Assembly: GCA_024639205.1 (NCBI GenBank)
Contig: JAHEIV010000208.1
Location: 1-5,790, forward strand
Direction: 5' to 3'
From: Deltaproteobacteria bacterium
Lineage (GTDB): Bacteria; Desulfobacterota; Desulfobacteria; Desulfobacterales; SG8-13
DNA: 5,790 bases
Positions 1-5,445 of this stretch are shown one piece after another. Position 1 is the stretch's first letter. Every line of letters begins with the position of its first letter. A program made the position numbers and the translations under genes. The notes beneath the pieces are model-generated. The model ran no database searches. It saw only the letters and a program-made list of their open reading frames with translations, and was not told the DNA's origin.

Positions 1-522
1 ACCGTCGACCGGCCCATCAGTGACAACGAGTCGATTCGGTTGGCAAAAGACCTGCACGTCCGGGCCATTAAAACTCCCGGGCACACCCGTGACTGCTTTA
101 GCTATCTCATCGAGGAACGCAGCATTTTGCTTTCATCGGAAGCCCTCGGACAGGAGCACCAAAAAGGAGTCATTATAACCGATTGTCTGTCGGACTATGA
201 CGCCTACCGCACATCTTTACGAAAGCTGGCCCGGTTGGATGCAGAATTTGTTTGCCCGGGGCATTTTTTCGTATACACGGCCCAAGATGCCCGGCGCTAT
301 GCTCAGAAAGCCGCAGCGGCCTTCCGGCAGTTTCGAGAAATGGTGGAGACTTTTAACCGCGAAGAACACGGTGACCTGCCGCAGGTGATGCAGCGCGTCA
401 AGTCGATCGAGTATGACGGCAGCTCCGGACCCAGGCAGCCGGAGCCAGCCTATATGATCAACCTGGAGGCGAGAATAAAGGCTGTGCGAAACGCAAAAAA
501 ACCTGCTTTTCGAGACAATTAA
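1..522 (+). CDS. MBL-fold metallo-hydrolase, C-terminal part (5' end outside window)
   Basis: The frame is open from the first base to the TAA at 520-522, giving 173 visible residues, so the start and the usual HxHxDH metal motif lie upstream of the window. The visible part has the remaining metal-ligand landmarks of the metallo-beta-lactamase fold: TPGHT at residues 25-29 (second-site His28) and CPGH at 85-88 (His88) at the end of a strand. The bridging Asp is normally found in an SGD-type motif; here the equivalent place reads SSEALG, so Glu47 may take its role. After His88 comes a long helical tail (about residues 93-170) rich in Ala, Arg and Glu. Such proteins hydrolyse thioesters, phosphoesters or similar bonds with one or two metal ions. 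The substrate cannot be read from this fragment. A TTG at 40-42 is in frame but is internal. About 100 bases separate the gene from pyrD, so co-transcription is possible but not shown. Confidence 0.85.
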   Translation, partial: TVDRPISDNESIRLAKDLHVRAIKTPGHTRDCFSYLIEERSILLSSEALGQEHQKGVIITDCLSDYDAYRTSLRKLARLDAEFVCPGHFFVYTAQDARRYAQKAAAAFRQFREMVETFNREEHGDLPQVMQRVKSIEYDGSSGPRQPEPAYMINLEARIKAVRNAKKPAFRDN

Positions 523-622
523 TTCCGGGACATCGGATTTTATAAGATGCTGTGCGCACAATCACAAATGGTAATACCATTCATTATCATTCTCCATTCA
601 CCCTGTCAGTTCCGGTCCTGAT
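523..622. promoter_or_regulatory. AT-rich spacer before pyrD with operator-like repeats
   Basis: This 100-base gap is clearly more AT-rich than the genes around it. It holds a short inverted repeat, ATGGT-AAT-ACCAT (568-580). Next to it is a stretch at 576-594 that, read on the minus strand, is GAGAATGATAATGAATGGT and matches the 19-base Fur-box consensus at about 13 positions by eye. The pentamer CATTC also recurs at 578, 588 and 595. A TATAAG at 541-546 could be a -10 box, but I see no good -35 partner. Seen: the repeats. Inferred: a regulatory role, possibly as an operator for pyrD. Chance similarity in AT-rich DNA is a real alternative. Confidence 0.25.
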
Positions 623-1543
623 ATGCCCAACAAGCCTGACCTGAGTGTCGATATCGGCGGCCTGGTGCTGCGCAACCCGGTGATGACCGCTTCCGGGACG
701 TTCGGCTACGCCCGTGAATTTGAGACTTATGTTACATTGAACCGCCTGGGCGCCATCATCGTCAAGGGAATTTCCCTGCAGCCGACCGGCGGCAACCCTC
801 CGCCGCGAATCGTCGAAACCCCCTGCGGCATGCTCAATGCCATCGGCCTGGAGAACGTGGGCATCCAGGCCTTTGTCAAAGACAAGCTTGCCTTTTTGCA
901 GACTCTTTCCACACCGGTCATGCTCAATATTTACGGCCAAACCGTGGATCAATACGCCCGACTGGCCGAAAAGATCGATACAATGGAAGCGGTGGCCGGC
1001 ATCGAGGTGAACATTTCCTGTCCCAACGTGAAAGCCGGCGGGGTTGTGTTCGGCGTAGACCCGGAGGCAGCCGCCCGGGTGGTTCAGCAAGTAAGGGCGA
1101 AGACCGGCAAGCTGCTGATCGTAAAACTTTCCCCCAACGTGACCGACATTGCGGAAATCGCTCTTCGGGCTGAAGCAGAGGGAGCGGATGCGATTTCGCT
1201 GATCAATACGATCACCGGTATGGCGATCGACGTGGAGACCCGTCGCCCGAAGCTGGCCAACGTCACCGGCGGGCTTTCCGGACCGGCCATCAAACCGGTG
1301 GCCCTGCGCATGGTGTGGCAGGTGAGCAGCGCCGTCAAAGTGCCCGTGATCGGCATCGGCGGGATCCTTACAGCCGTCGATGCCCTGGAGTTTTTTATTG
1401 CCGGTGCTACCGCGATTCAAATCGGCACGGCCAACTTCGTCAATCCCCGGGCCACCATGGACATTCTCGAGGGAATCGAGGAATATCTACAAGAAAAGAG
1501 CATTAAAAGACTGACAGATATTGTCGGAACGCTGCAGGTTTGA
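623..1543 (+). CDS. pyrD: Dihydroorotate dehydrogenase, class 1B catalytic subunit (PyrD/PyrDB)
   Basis: This cytoplasmic FMN enzyme oxidises dihydroorotate to orotate, the fourth step of de novo UMP synthesis (class 1B, EC 1.3.1.14, NAD-linked). The 306 residues match the family's usual length and fold as one TIM barrel. The loop NISCPNVKAGG (130-140) carries the class 1 catalytic base Cys133, where class 2 membrane enzymes have Ser. Further landmarks are the N-terminal MTASGTFGYA (21-30), the FMN/substrate Lys48 in IVKG, the NAIGL motif at 72-76, NTITG at 195-199, the phosphate-binding GIGGI (244-248) and AIQIGTANF (264-272). The KAGG wording after the Cys is of the 1B type, which normally works with the FAD/iron-sulfur subunit PyrK. 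No pyrK is visible here; it may lie outside the window. ATG 623 is the only sensible start, because an in-frame stop lies at 572-574 and no other ATG comes between. Its Shine-Dalgarno sequence is weak. Confidence 0.96.
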   Translation: MPNKPDLSVDIGGLVLRNPVMTASGTFGYAREFETYVTLNRLGAIIVKGISLQPTGGNPPPRIVETPCGMLNAIGLENVGIQAFVKDKLAFLQTLSTPVMLNIYGQTVDQYARLAEKIDTMEAVAGIEVNISCPNVKAGGVVFGVDPEAAARVVQQVRAKTGKLLIVKLSPNVTDIAEIALRAEAEGADAISLINTITGMAIDVETRRPKLANVTGGLSGPAIKPVALRMVWQVSSAVKVPVIGIGGILTAVDALEFFIAGATAIQIGTANFVNPRATMDILEGIEEYLQEKSIKRLTDIVGTLQV

Positions 1544-1636
1544 CGCCCCAAAAATGCGGCTCTGCCGGCAACCCAGTGTCGCAATTTCGAAAACGCTGCA
1601 ACCCCTTCACTTCTAACCGAACGAATGGAGGTGCAC

Positions 1637-2167
1637 ATGAGAAGATTTGCTTTTATCCTGCTGGCCATCATTGTGTTTGGCGCACTGCCGGTTTTCGCCG
1701 GTCCACTGCAGGTCGGATCGCAGGCCTCGGATTGGTCGTTTAAAGATGCGGACAAAAAAGAGTTCACCATGGCCTCCTGGGCCGGCAAGGTGCTGTTGAT
1801 CACCTACGTTGATCCGGACGAATCGGATCTAAACGAACATTTTACCGATGCCATGAAAAAGGCAAAGGACGAGGGGCGGCTGAAAGAGGAAACCTACAAG
1901 GGAATCGGCATCGCCGACTGCGCCGCCACCTGGAAACCGAACATCGCCATCCGTGCCATTGCCGGCCGGAAGGCCAAAAAGTACAACACCATCATCTTGT
2001 TTGACTACGACGCCCAGCTGCGCAACGAATGGGGGCTTCAAAAAGACACCTCCAACGTCATCCTGTTGGATAAAAACCGCAAGGTGGCGGCCATTGTTCG
2101 CGGAAAGGTCCCTGCGGAGCAGGTCGACAAACTGGTGCAGCTGGCCGTCGATCTGCAGCAAAAATAG
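1637..2167 (+). CDS. YtfJ-like secreted thioredoxin-fold protein
   Basis: The product has 176 residues from ATG 1637, which follows GGAGG (1627-1631) by five bases. The in-frame ATG at 1625 overlaps that ribosome site and is unlikely to be used. Residues 1-21 form a Sec signal peptide: MRR, a hydrophobic run, then a VFA-GP cleavage site, so the protein should be periplasmic. The rest resembles the YtfJ/HI0045 family of E. coli and Haemophilus, which has a thioredoxin-like fold and unknown function. The clearest similarity is C-terminal: WGLQKDTSNVILLDKNRKV (132-150) followed by a VPAEQVDKLVQL helix, paralleling the YtfJ segment that reads VVVLDKDGRV. The strand KVLLITYVDPDE (51-62) occupies the place where redox thioredoxins carry CxxC. 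Here there is no CxxC, and Cys95 is the only cysteine, so dithiol redox chemistry is not expected. The PEBP gene starts 18 bases downstream and is probably co-transcribed. The family assignment is fairly secure; the role is unknown. Confidence 0.8.
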   Translation: MRRFAFILLAIIVFGALPVFAGPLQVGSQASDWSFKDADKKEFTMASWAGKVLLITYVDPDESDLNEHFTDAMKKAKDEGRLKEETYKGIGIADCAATWKPNIAIRAIAGRKAKKYNTIILFDYDAQLRNEWGLQKDTSNVILLDKNRKVAAIVRGKVPAEQVDKLVQLAVDLQQK

Positions 2168-2185
2168 CAAAAAAATAGGACGGCC

Positions 2186-2644
2186 ATGGCCATCGAATTG
2201 ACCAGCACGGCTTTTTCCGAAGGGCAGATGATCCCCGCGCGCTATAGCTGCGACGGGCAGGATGTGTCCCCACCGCTGGCATGGTCCGGTGTGCCGGAGA
2301 AAGCCCAGAGTATGGCGCTGATCTGCGACGACCCGGATGCGCCGGTCGGCACCTGGGACCATTGGGTGCTGTTCAACATCCCGACCGACACTTCGAGCCT
2401 GCCGGAAGGCGTCCCCACCGATCCGACCCTGGAATCCGGCGCCGTCAACGGCACCAACAGCTGGGGAAGACCCGGCTATGGCGGCCCCTGTCCGCCGGGC
2501 GGCACCCATCGCTATTTTTTCTGACTATATGCGCTCGATACGCTAATATCGCTGGAAACCGGTGCCACCAAACAGCAACTGCTGCAGGCGATGGAAGGCC
2601 ACCTTTTGGACGAGGGTCAGCTGATGGGCCGCTACCAGCGCTAG
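2186..2644 (+). pseudogene. YbhB/YbcL-family PEBP (Raf-kinase-inhibitor-like) gene with an in-frame TGA
   Basis: The frame reads 112 residues from ATG 2186 (AGGA at 2177-2180) and stops at TGA 2522-2524. Exactly the same frame then continues for 39 codons to TAG 2642-2644. Together they give 152 positions, the normal length of bacterial phosphatidylethanolamine-binding-like proteins. Landmarks are YSCDGQDVSPPLAWSGVP (20-37), the ligand-pocket signature DDPDAP with the following WDHWVLFN (48-64), GRPGYGGPCPP (94-104) and GTHRYFF (106-112). Behind the TGA come LYALDTL and MEGHLLDEGQLMGRYQR, the usual C-terminal helix region. Homologues commonly have Lys, Arg or Thr at the TGA position (HRYFF-K-LYALD). 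So there is one nonsense change and no frameshift. It could be a recent inactivation, a sequencing error, a leaky stop (TGACTA context) or, less likely, selenocysteine. If translation ends at TGA, the last quarter of the fold is lost. The family's bacterial function is poorly known; no signal peptide is present, so it should be cytoplasmic. Confidence 0.85.
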
Positions 2645-2695
2645 GTCTGCGAAGGTCAGATAAGTAGAGGTTAAATGTTACGTCGTATGGAAGAT

Positions 2696-2702
2696 AAGGA
2701 GG
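2696..2702 (+). promoter_or_regulatory. Strong ribosome binding site of the small Cys/His gene
   Basis: AAGGAGG is a near-perfect Shine-Dalgarno sequence nine bases upstream of ATG 2712. It is the main support that the 72-codon frame is a real gene. Confidence 0.75.
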
Positions 2703-2711
2703 CAATCTGTC

Positions 2712-2930
2712 ATGAACATGGATGAAAAAGCATTGCCGGAGAATAAAGACGCGGTGGGACGGTTTACAAAAGTGAGAGCCGCCATTTGCAAACACTGTCC
2801 GGCGTGCATCGTTGCACGCAAATCACCGCATTCGATGGTCGGCCGGCTGCTGCACCACCCGATGCATTCCGACAACTGCCCCATGTGGACGGCATATCAA
2901 AAGGTCCACGGCGAATCGGAGACTTCTTGA
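2712..2930 (+). CDS. Small Cys/His-rich protein of unknown function, putative metal binder
   Basis: A strong ribosome site, AAGGAGG (2696-2702), lies nine bases before ATG 2712, which makes this short gene credible. The 72-residue product has no signal peptide or membrane segment. A charged N-terminal part (1-24) leads into Cys26-x2-Cys29-x2-Cys32, then a basic ARKSPHS stretch. After that come His48, His49, His52 and Cys56, and the segment CPMWTAYQKVHG. The spacing of four Cys and several His suggests a zinc site or another metal site, but it matches no named zinc-finger class that I can identify. I do not recognise a characterised family. It sits 67 bases after the PEBP gene and 52 before the transporter, on the same strand, so it may share their transcript. 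An overlapping upstream extension of the transporter frame (from 2812) competes for this region. The ribosome site and Cys pattern favour the small gene. Confidence 0.72.
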   Translation: MNMDEKALPENKDAVGRFTKVRAAICKHCPACIVARKSPHSMVGRLLHHPMHSDNCPMWTAYQKVHGESETS

Positions 2931-2982
2931 CCACCGCAAGCTGTCGCACGGGTCCAGACGCTGCACCGGATTTGAACCGAAT

Positions 2983-3885
2983 ATGACCGATCCAGCCGAG
3001 ATAAAAACTGCGTCCGCGCCCCCGTTTAATCCCTACCTCGCGCTGATCGCAGGCGTTTTCGCCGTGTCCACCGGGGCGATATTCGCCCGCCTGGCTGACG
3101 CCCCGGCACTGGTGATTGCCGCCTACCGCGTCGGACTGGCCACCCTGGTCATCGCCCCGTTTGCCTGGTGGAAAGCCGGCAGCGAGCTTCGGCAGCTCAC
3201 CCGGCGGGATCTGCTGCTCACCGCCCTTTCCGGTCTTTTCCTGGCACTGCATTTTGCCACGTGGATCTCTTCGCTAAACTACACGTCGGTTGCCAACAGC
3301 GTGGTGCTGGTTAACACCAATCCCTTGTGGGTCGGGCTGTTTACTCCCTTGATTACCCGGGAGCGGATTCGGCCTGCCGTGACGGTCGGGATTCTGATCA
3401 GCGTCACCGGCGGTGTGATCATCGGCATCAGTGACTTTGCCCCCGGCAGCCAGGCGCTGCTGGGAGACGGTCTGGCGCTGGCCGGCAGCATTTGTGCGGC
3501 CGTTTACCTGCTTTTGGGCCGCAACTTGCGGAAAAAACTCTCACTGCTGGCATACATTTTTGTCTGCTACGGCAGTGCGGCAGTGATTCTCTGGACGCTG
3601 GTGCTGGCACTTCAACTGCCGGTTACCGGTTTTTCCGGCAGTACGTATGCCTGTTTCTGGGCGATGGCACTTTTCACCCAGCTGGTCGGTCATTCGAGCT
3701 ACAACTGGGCGCTGAAATGGTTCAGCGCCGGGCTGATCGCCGTCAGTCTTCTGGGCGAGCCCATCGGCAGCACGATCCTGGCGTATTTTATTTTTGGCGA
3801 GGGTCTCACCTGGCCAAAATTCGTGGGCGGCGGGCTCATCCTGTGCGCCATATACATTTCGGCCAAGTATGAAAAAGGACCCTGA
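2983..3885 (+). CDS. EamA/DMT-superfamily transporter (ten transmembrane helices)
   Basis: The 300-residue inner-membrane protein has about ten hydrophobic helices: roughly 17-36, 41-60, 75-95, 100-122, 130-150, 160-178, 185-210, 220-240, 247-271 and 276-294. They form two EamA repeats (about 17-150 and 162-294). Typical repeat-end wording is seen in LLGEPIGSTILAYFIFGE (256-273). SSLNYTSVANSVVLVNTNP (96-114) is the matching part of the first repeat, where DMT exporters usually read sLxyts-a-a-ll-t-P. The length is normal for the family. Family members move amino acids, nucleosides, metabolites or drugs, mostly outward; the substrate cannot be told from sequence. I chose ATG 2983 (MTDPAE) because it gives a normal N-terminus. 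The frame is open back to 2812, but that part overlaps the small Cys gene and encodes non-membrane, Cys/Arg-rich sequence. The Shine-Dalgarno before 2983 is weak. No clear terminator follows the TGA. Confidence 0.92.
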   Translation: MTDPAEIKTASAPPFNPYLALIAGVFAVSTGAIFARLADAPALVIAAYRVGLATLVIAPFAWWKAGSELRQLTRRDLLLTALSGLFLALHFATWISSLNYTSVANSVVLVNTNPLWVGLFTPLITRERIRPAVTVGILISVTGGVIIGISDFAPGSQALLGDGLALAGSICAAVYLLLGRNLRKKLSLLAYIFVCYGSAAVILWTLVLALQLPVTGFSGSTYACFWAMALFTQLVGHSSYNWALKWFSAGLIAVSLLGEPIGSTILAYFIFGEGLTWPKFVGGGLILCAIYISAKYEKGP

Positions 3886-4083
3886 CGCATCCAGCTGCGC
3901 TTGCAATGGCCGATATTATTGTAATTTGACAAGACCGGCCCGATCCATTATCCAGGGTCAGACGACACCGACCGTCCCCCGGACCCATAACCGTCGCACT
4001 CGACATTGATATGCCGCATTCACGGCGCTTGCTTTCAAAAAGCACATCGGGCGCAGCGGACGAGCCGCAGGAGGTACAAACCC
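3886..4083 (+). promoter_or_regulatory. Intergenic region with a candidate promoter for the enoyl-CoA hydratase gene
   Basis: This 198-base gap holds a perfect -35 hexamer TTGACA at 3926-3931. Seventeen bases later comes a weak -10 candidate, TATCCA (3949-3954, three of six consensus bases). Use of this promoter would give a leader of about 120 bases before ATG 4084. The AT-rich segment ATATTATTGTAATT lies just upstream of the -35 box and could act as an UP-like element. At the far end AGGAGG (4069-4074) sits nine bases before the start codon. A small GGGTC/GACCC inverted repeat (3955-3959 with 3982-3986) has too long a loop to mean much. The promoter call is inference from motifs only. Confidence 0.4.
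4069..4074 (+). promoter_or_regulatory. Ribosome binding site of the enoyl-CoA hydratase gene
   Basis: AGGAGG, nine bases before ATG 4084, decides this start over the in-frame ATG at 4006 upstream. Confidence 0.8.
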
Positions 4084-4872
4084 ATGGAACTCAACACGAT
4101 CATCTTTACCCTGGAAGACGACATTGCCACCATTACCTTTAACCGGCCCAATGCCCTGAACGCTTTAAGCAGCGAACTGCTGAAAGAGTTTGCGCAAGCG
4201 CTCGACAATCTCGCGACAAACGAAGCGGTGCGCGCTTTGATACTGACCGGTTCCGGCGATAAAGCCTTTGTGGCCGGCGCGGACATCACCGAACTGGCCA
4301 CCTTCGACGCTTTGCAGGGAAAAGTGTTTGCCAAAGCCGGCCACGACGTCCTCGGGCGGTTGCAAGCGCTTCCTTTTCCGGTGATCGCCGCCGTCAACGG
4401 GTATTCCCTGGGCGGAGGCACCGAAGTGGCCCTGGCCTGTGATTTCATCTACGCATCGGATAACGCCATGTTCGGGCTGCCGGAAATCAAACTTGGCCTG
4501 ATACCCGGATTCGGCGGTACCCAGCGGCTGCCGAGACTGATCGGCAAAAACATGGCCAAGGAAATGATTTTCACCGGCCGGATGATAGCCGCAAATGAGG
4601 CACAACAGATCGGCCTTGTGAACAAGGTGTTTCCCTCAGAGTCGCTCATGGAAAGCGTCCTGCAAACAGCGCAAGAAATCACCCGGAAAGGCAGGGTATC
4701 TCTGCGAGCTGCCAAAGAGGCCGTCAACAGCGGCATGGATGTCGATCTGGCCACCGGCTGCCGCATGGAGATCGATGCATTTGCGCTGTGTATCGCCAGC
4801 GAGGATGCGAAAGAGGGAACGGCCGCGTTTTTAGAAAAACGCGAAGCGAAGTTTACAGGCAAGCTATCATAG
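4084..4872 (+). CDS. Enoyl-CoA hydratase / crotonase (short-chain 3-hydroxyacyl-CoA dehydratase)
   Basis: This cytoplasmic enzyme reversibly adds water across trans-2-enoyl-CoA to give 3-hydroxyacyl-CoA (EC 4.2.1.17; crotonyl-CoA form 4.2.1.150), in fatty-acid beta-oxidation or butyrate-type pathways. The 262 residues are the typical length of a single-domain crotonase. RPNALNALS (21-29) and AFVAGADI (61-68, oxyanion NH from Ala66) are standard. GYSLGGGTEVALACD (106-120) supplies oxyanion Gly111 and the first catalytic Glu114. GLPEIKLGLIPGFGGTQRLP (131-150) supplies the second, Glu134. Both acidic residues matching rat Glu144 and Glu164 are present, so hydratase activity is expected rather than an isomerase-only or hydrolase variant. 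The C-terminus FLEKREAKFTGK is typical of bacterial short-chain hydratases. The start ATG 4084 is fixed by AGGAGG at 4069-4074; the frame extends upstream to 4006, but that part is not family-like. No thiolase or 3-hydroxyacyl-CoA dehydrogenase is present in this window. Chain-length preference is not visible. Confidence 0.95.
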   Translation: MELNTIIFTLEDDIATITFNRPNALNALSSELLKEFAQALDNLATNEAVRALILTGSGDKAFVAGADITELATFDALQGKVFAKAGHDVLGRLQALPFPVIAAVNGYSLGGGTEVALACDFIYASDNAMFGLPEIKLGLIPGFGGTQRLPRLIGKNMAKEMIFTGRMIAANEAQQIGLVNKVFPSESLMESVLQTAQEITRKGRVSLRAAKEAVNSGMDVDLATGCRMEIDAFALCIASEDAKEGTAAFLEKREAKFTGKLS

Positions 4873-4879
4873 AACGAAG

Positions 4880-5143
4880 ATGAAGCATCTTCTGATGAAT
4901 AAATTCGGCAGATCCCAATTACAGTTGATCTGGGGCGCTGCGCTGGTTTTGGCCGGTATCGGCGTGATTTTTCGGATTCCCCAGGTCATACCGCGGCTCA
5001 AGCAGATCGAACAGTTTGCCGCCGGCATCGGATTCGTTTACTTTTGTGCTTATTTCATTGCGCTGGCGCTGATTGTCGGCGGGGGCAGGAAAATCTACCA
5101 ATACTGGCGAGATGCGCACAATAAAAAAGCGGCCGAGGAGTAA
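4880..5143 (+). CDS. Small two-helix membrane protein of unknown function
   Basis: The 87-residue product starts seven bases after the hydratase stop, so the two genes are very likely translated from one message. It has two hydrophobic segments, about 14-32 (IWGAALVLAGIGVIF) and 48-68 (IGFVYFCAYFIALALIVGGG). A short amphipathic loop with IPQVIPRLKQIEQ joins them, and the tail RKIYQYWRDAHNKKAAEE is strongly basic and then acidic. By the positive-inside rule both ends should face the cytoplasm. No catalytic motif is visible and I do not recognise a named family. The start is uncertain: ATG 4880 and the in-frame ATG 4895 (MNKFGRSQ) both lack a good Shine-Dalgarno sequence. The stop codon TAA (5141-5143) lies inside the loop of the terminator hairpin. 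Coupling to the hydratase gene may be only positional; no functional link can be drawn from the sequence. Confidence 0.75.
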   Translation: MKHLLMNKFGRSQLQLIWGAALVLAGIGVIFRIPQVIPRLKQIEQFAAGIGFVYFCAYFIALALIVGGGRKIYQYWRDAHNKKAAEE

Positions 5144-5159
5144 ATCCTCAGCCGCTTTT
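5125..5159. terminator. Probable bidirectional rho-independent terminator
   Basis: Arms at 5125-5139 and 5145-5159 pair over 15 positions with one C/A mismatch (5134/5150) around the five-base loop GTAAA. The GC-rich core GCGGC/GCCGC is followed by TTTT on the + strand. On the - strand it is followed by six T (complement of 5123-5128). It therefore fits termination both of the hydratase operon and of the convergent 46-codon gene, whose stop is 23 bases away. The + stop codon TAA falls in the loop and closing region. Confidence 0.85.
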
Positions 5160-5182
5160 GGAAACCTATTTGTTATTATCGG

Positions 5183-5323
5183 CTAGCCGGCCACATCGAT
5201 TCCCGGGTCGCAGCCAAGGTTCTTATCCGGTTTTTCGCATTCGAAGTTTTTATGGCGAGTGTCTTCGTGACCCTTCTCTTTTTCCTCATCGCTTTCAACG
5301 TAAGATTGATCTTTTTTCGACAT
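5183..5323 (-). CDS. 46-residue charged small protein with two cysteines, unknown function
   Basis: On the minus strand ATG (5323-5321) is preceded by AGGAG (5336-5332) at a spacing of eight bases. The frame runs 46 codons to TAG (5185-5183). The product is very hydrophilic: it starts MSKKDQSYVESDEEKEKGHE and continues with DTRHKNFECEKP. It ends DKNLGCDPGIDVAG. There are two cysteines (29 and 38) and no membrane segment or signal peptide. The good ribosome site, the dedicated promoter upstream and the terminator just downstream make this a credible single-gene transcript despite its size. I do not recognise a family. The acidic, lysine-rich first half looks disordered, and the Cys-x8-Cys pair with the ordered-looking Gly/Asp tail may bind a metal or form a disulfide. 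That is speculation from composition. Confidence 0.72.
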   Translation of the reverse strand: MSKKDQSYVESDEEKEKGHEDTRHKNFECEKPDKNLGCDPGIDVAG

Positions 5324-5398
5324 CTTTTTTTCTCCTATCGCTATGCAACCCTATCGGGCTGTTCGGGTTAACGTTGAATATCCTTACACTCACGCTTT

Positions 5399-5426
5399 AA
5401 TGTAACCCAATAAAAGCGGATGTCAA
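5399..5426 (-). promoter_or_regulatory. Sigma70-like promoter of the 46-codon gene
   Basis: On the minus strand a perfect TTGACA (5426-5421) is followed after 16 bases by TACATT (5404-5399), which matches four of six -10 consensus bases. Transcription would start near 5392, leaving a leader of about 70 bases before ATG 5323. The leader contains a small AACCC/GGGTT inverted repeat (5347-5351 and 5365-5369) with a 13-base loop, which may be chance. The position between the TPR gene's stop and the small gene supports independent expression of the latter. Confidence 0.6.
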
Positions 5427-5445
5427 GTGAGTCCGATTTGCCGGT

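Noticed and set aside
587..1420. Long minus-strand open frame of 277 codons opposite pyrD
   Set aside because: It is the shadow of a highly conserved pyrD frame; its translation is His/Gly/Asp-rich and shows no family motif or ribosome site.
1544..1636. Search for a promoter or terminator between pyrD and the YtfJ-like gene
   Set aside because: I see only the ribosome site at 1627-1631; no hairpin with a T run and no convincing -35/-10 pair.
1829..2509. Minus-strand open frame of 226 codons opposite the YtfJ-like and PEBP genes
   Set aside because: Composition is typical of an antisense shadow of GC-rich genes, and both + strand genes are recognised by family motifs.
2964..2982. On the minus strand GGTTCAAATCC resembles the T-arm of a tRNA
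   Set aside because: The would-be T stem pairs poorly beyond three bases, and no D-arm, anticodon arm or acceptor stem can be formed with the flanking sequence. It lies in the spacer just before the transporter gene.
2812..2982. Upstream extension of the EamA frame
   Set aside because: It overlaps the small Cys/His gene, is not membrane-like, and the family start fits ATG 2983.
3886..3899. CGCA/TGCG mini-hairpin after the transporter as a terminator
   Set aside because: The stem is only four pairs and no T run follows it.
5158..5400. + strand frame of 80 codons after the terminator
   Set aside because: It starts inside the terminator arm, has no ribosome site and lies opposite the better supported 46-codon minus-strand gene.
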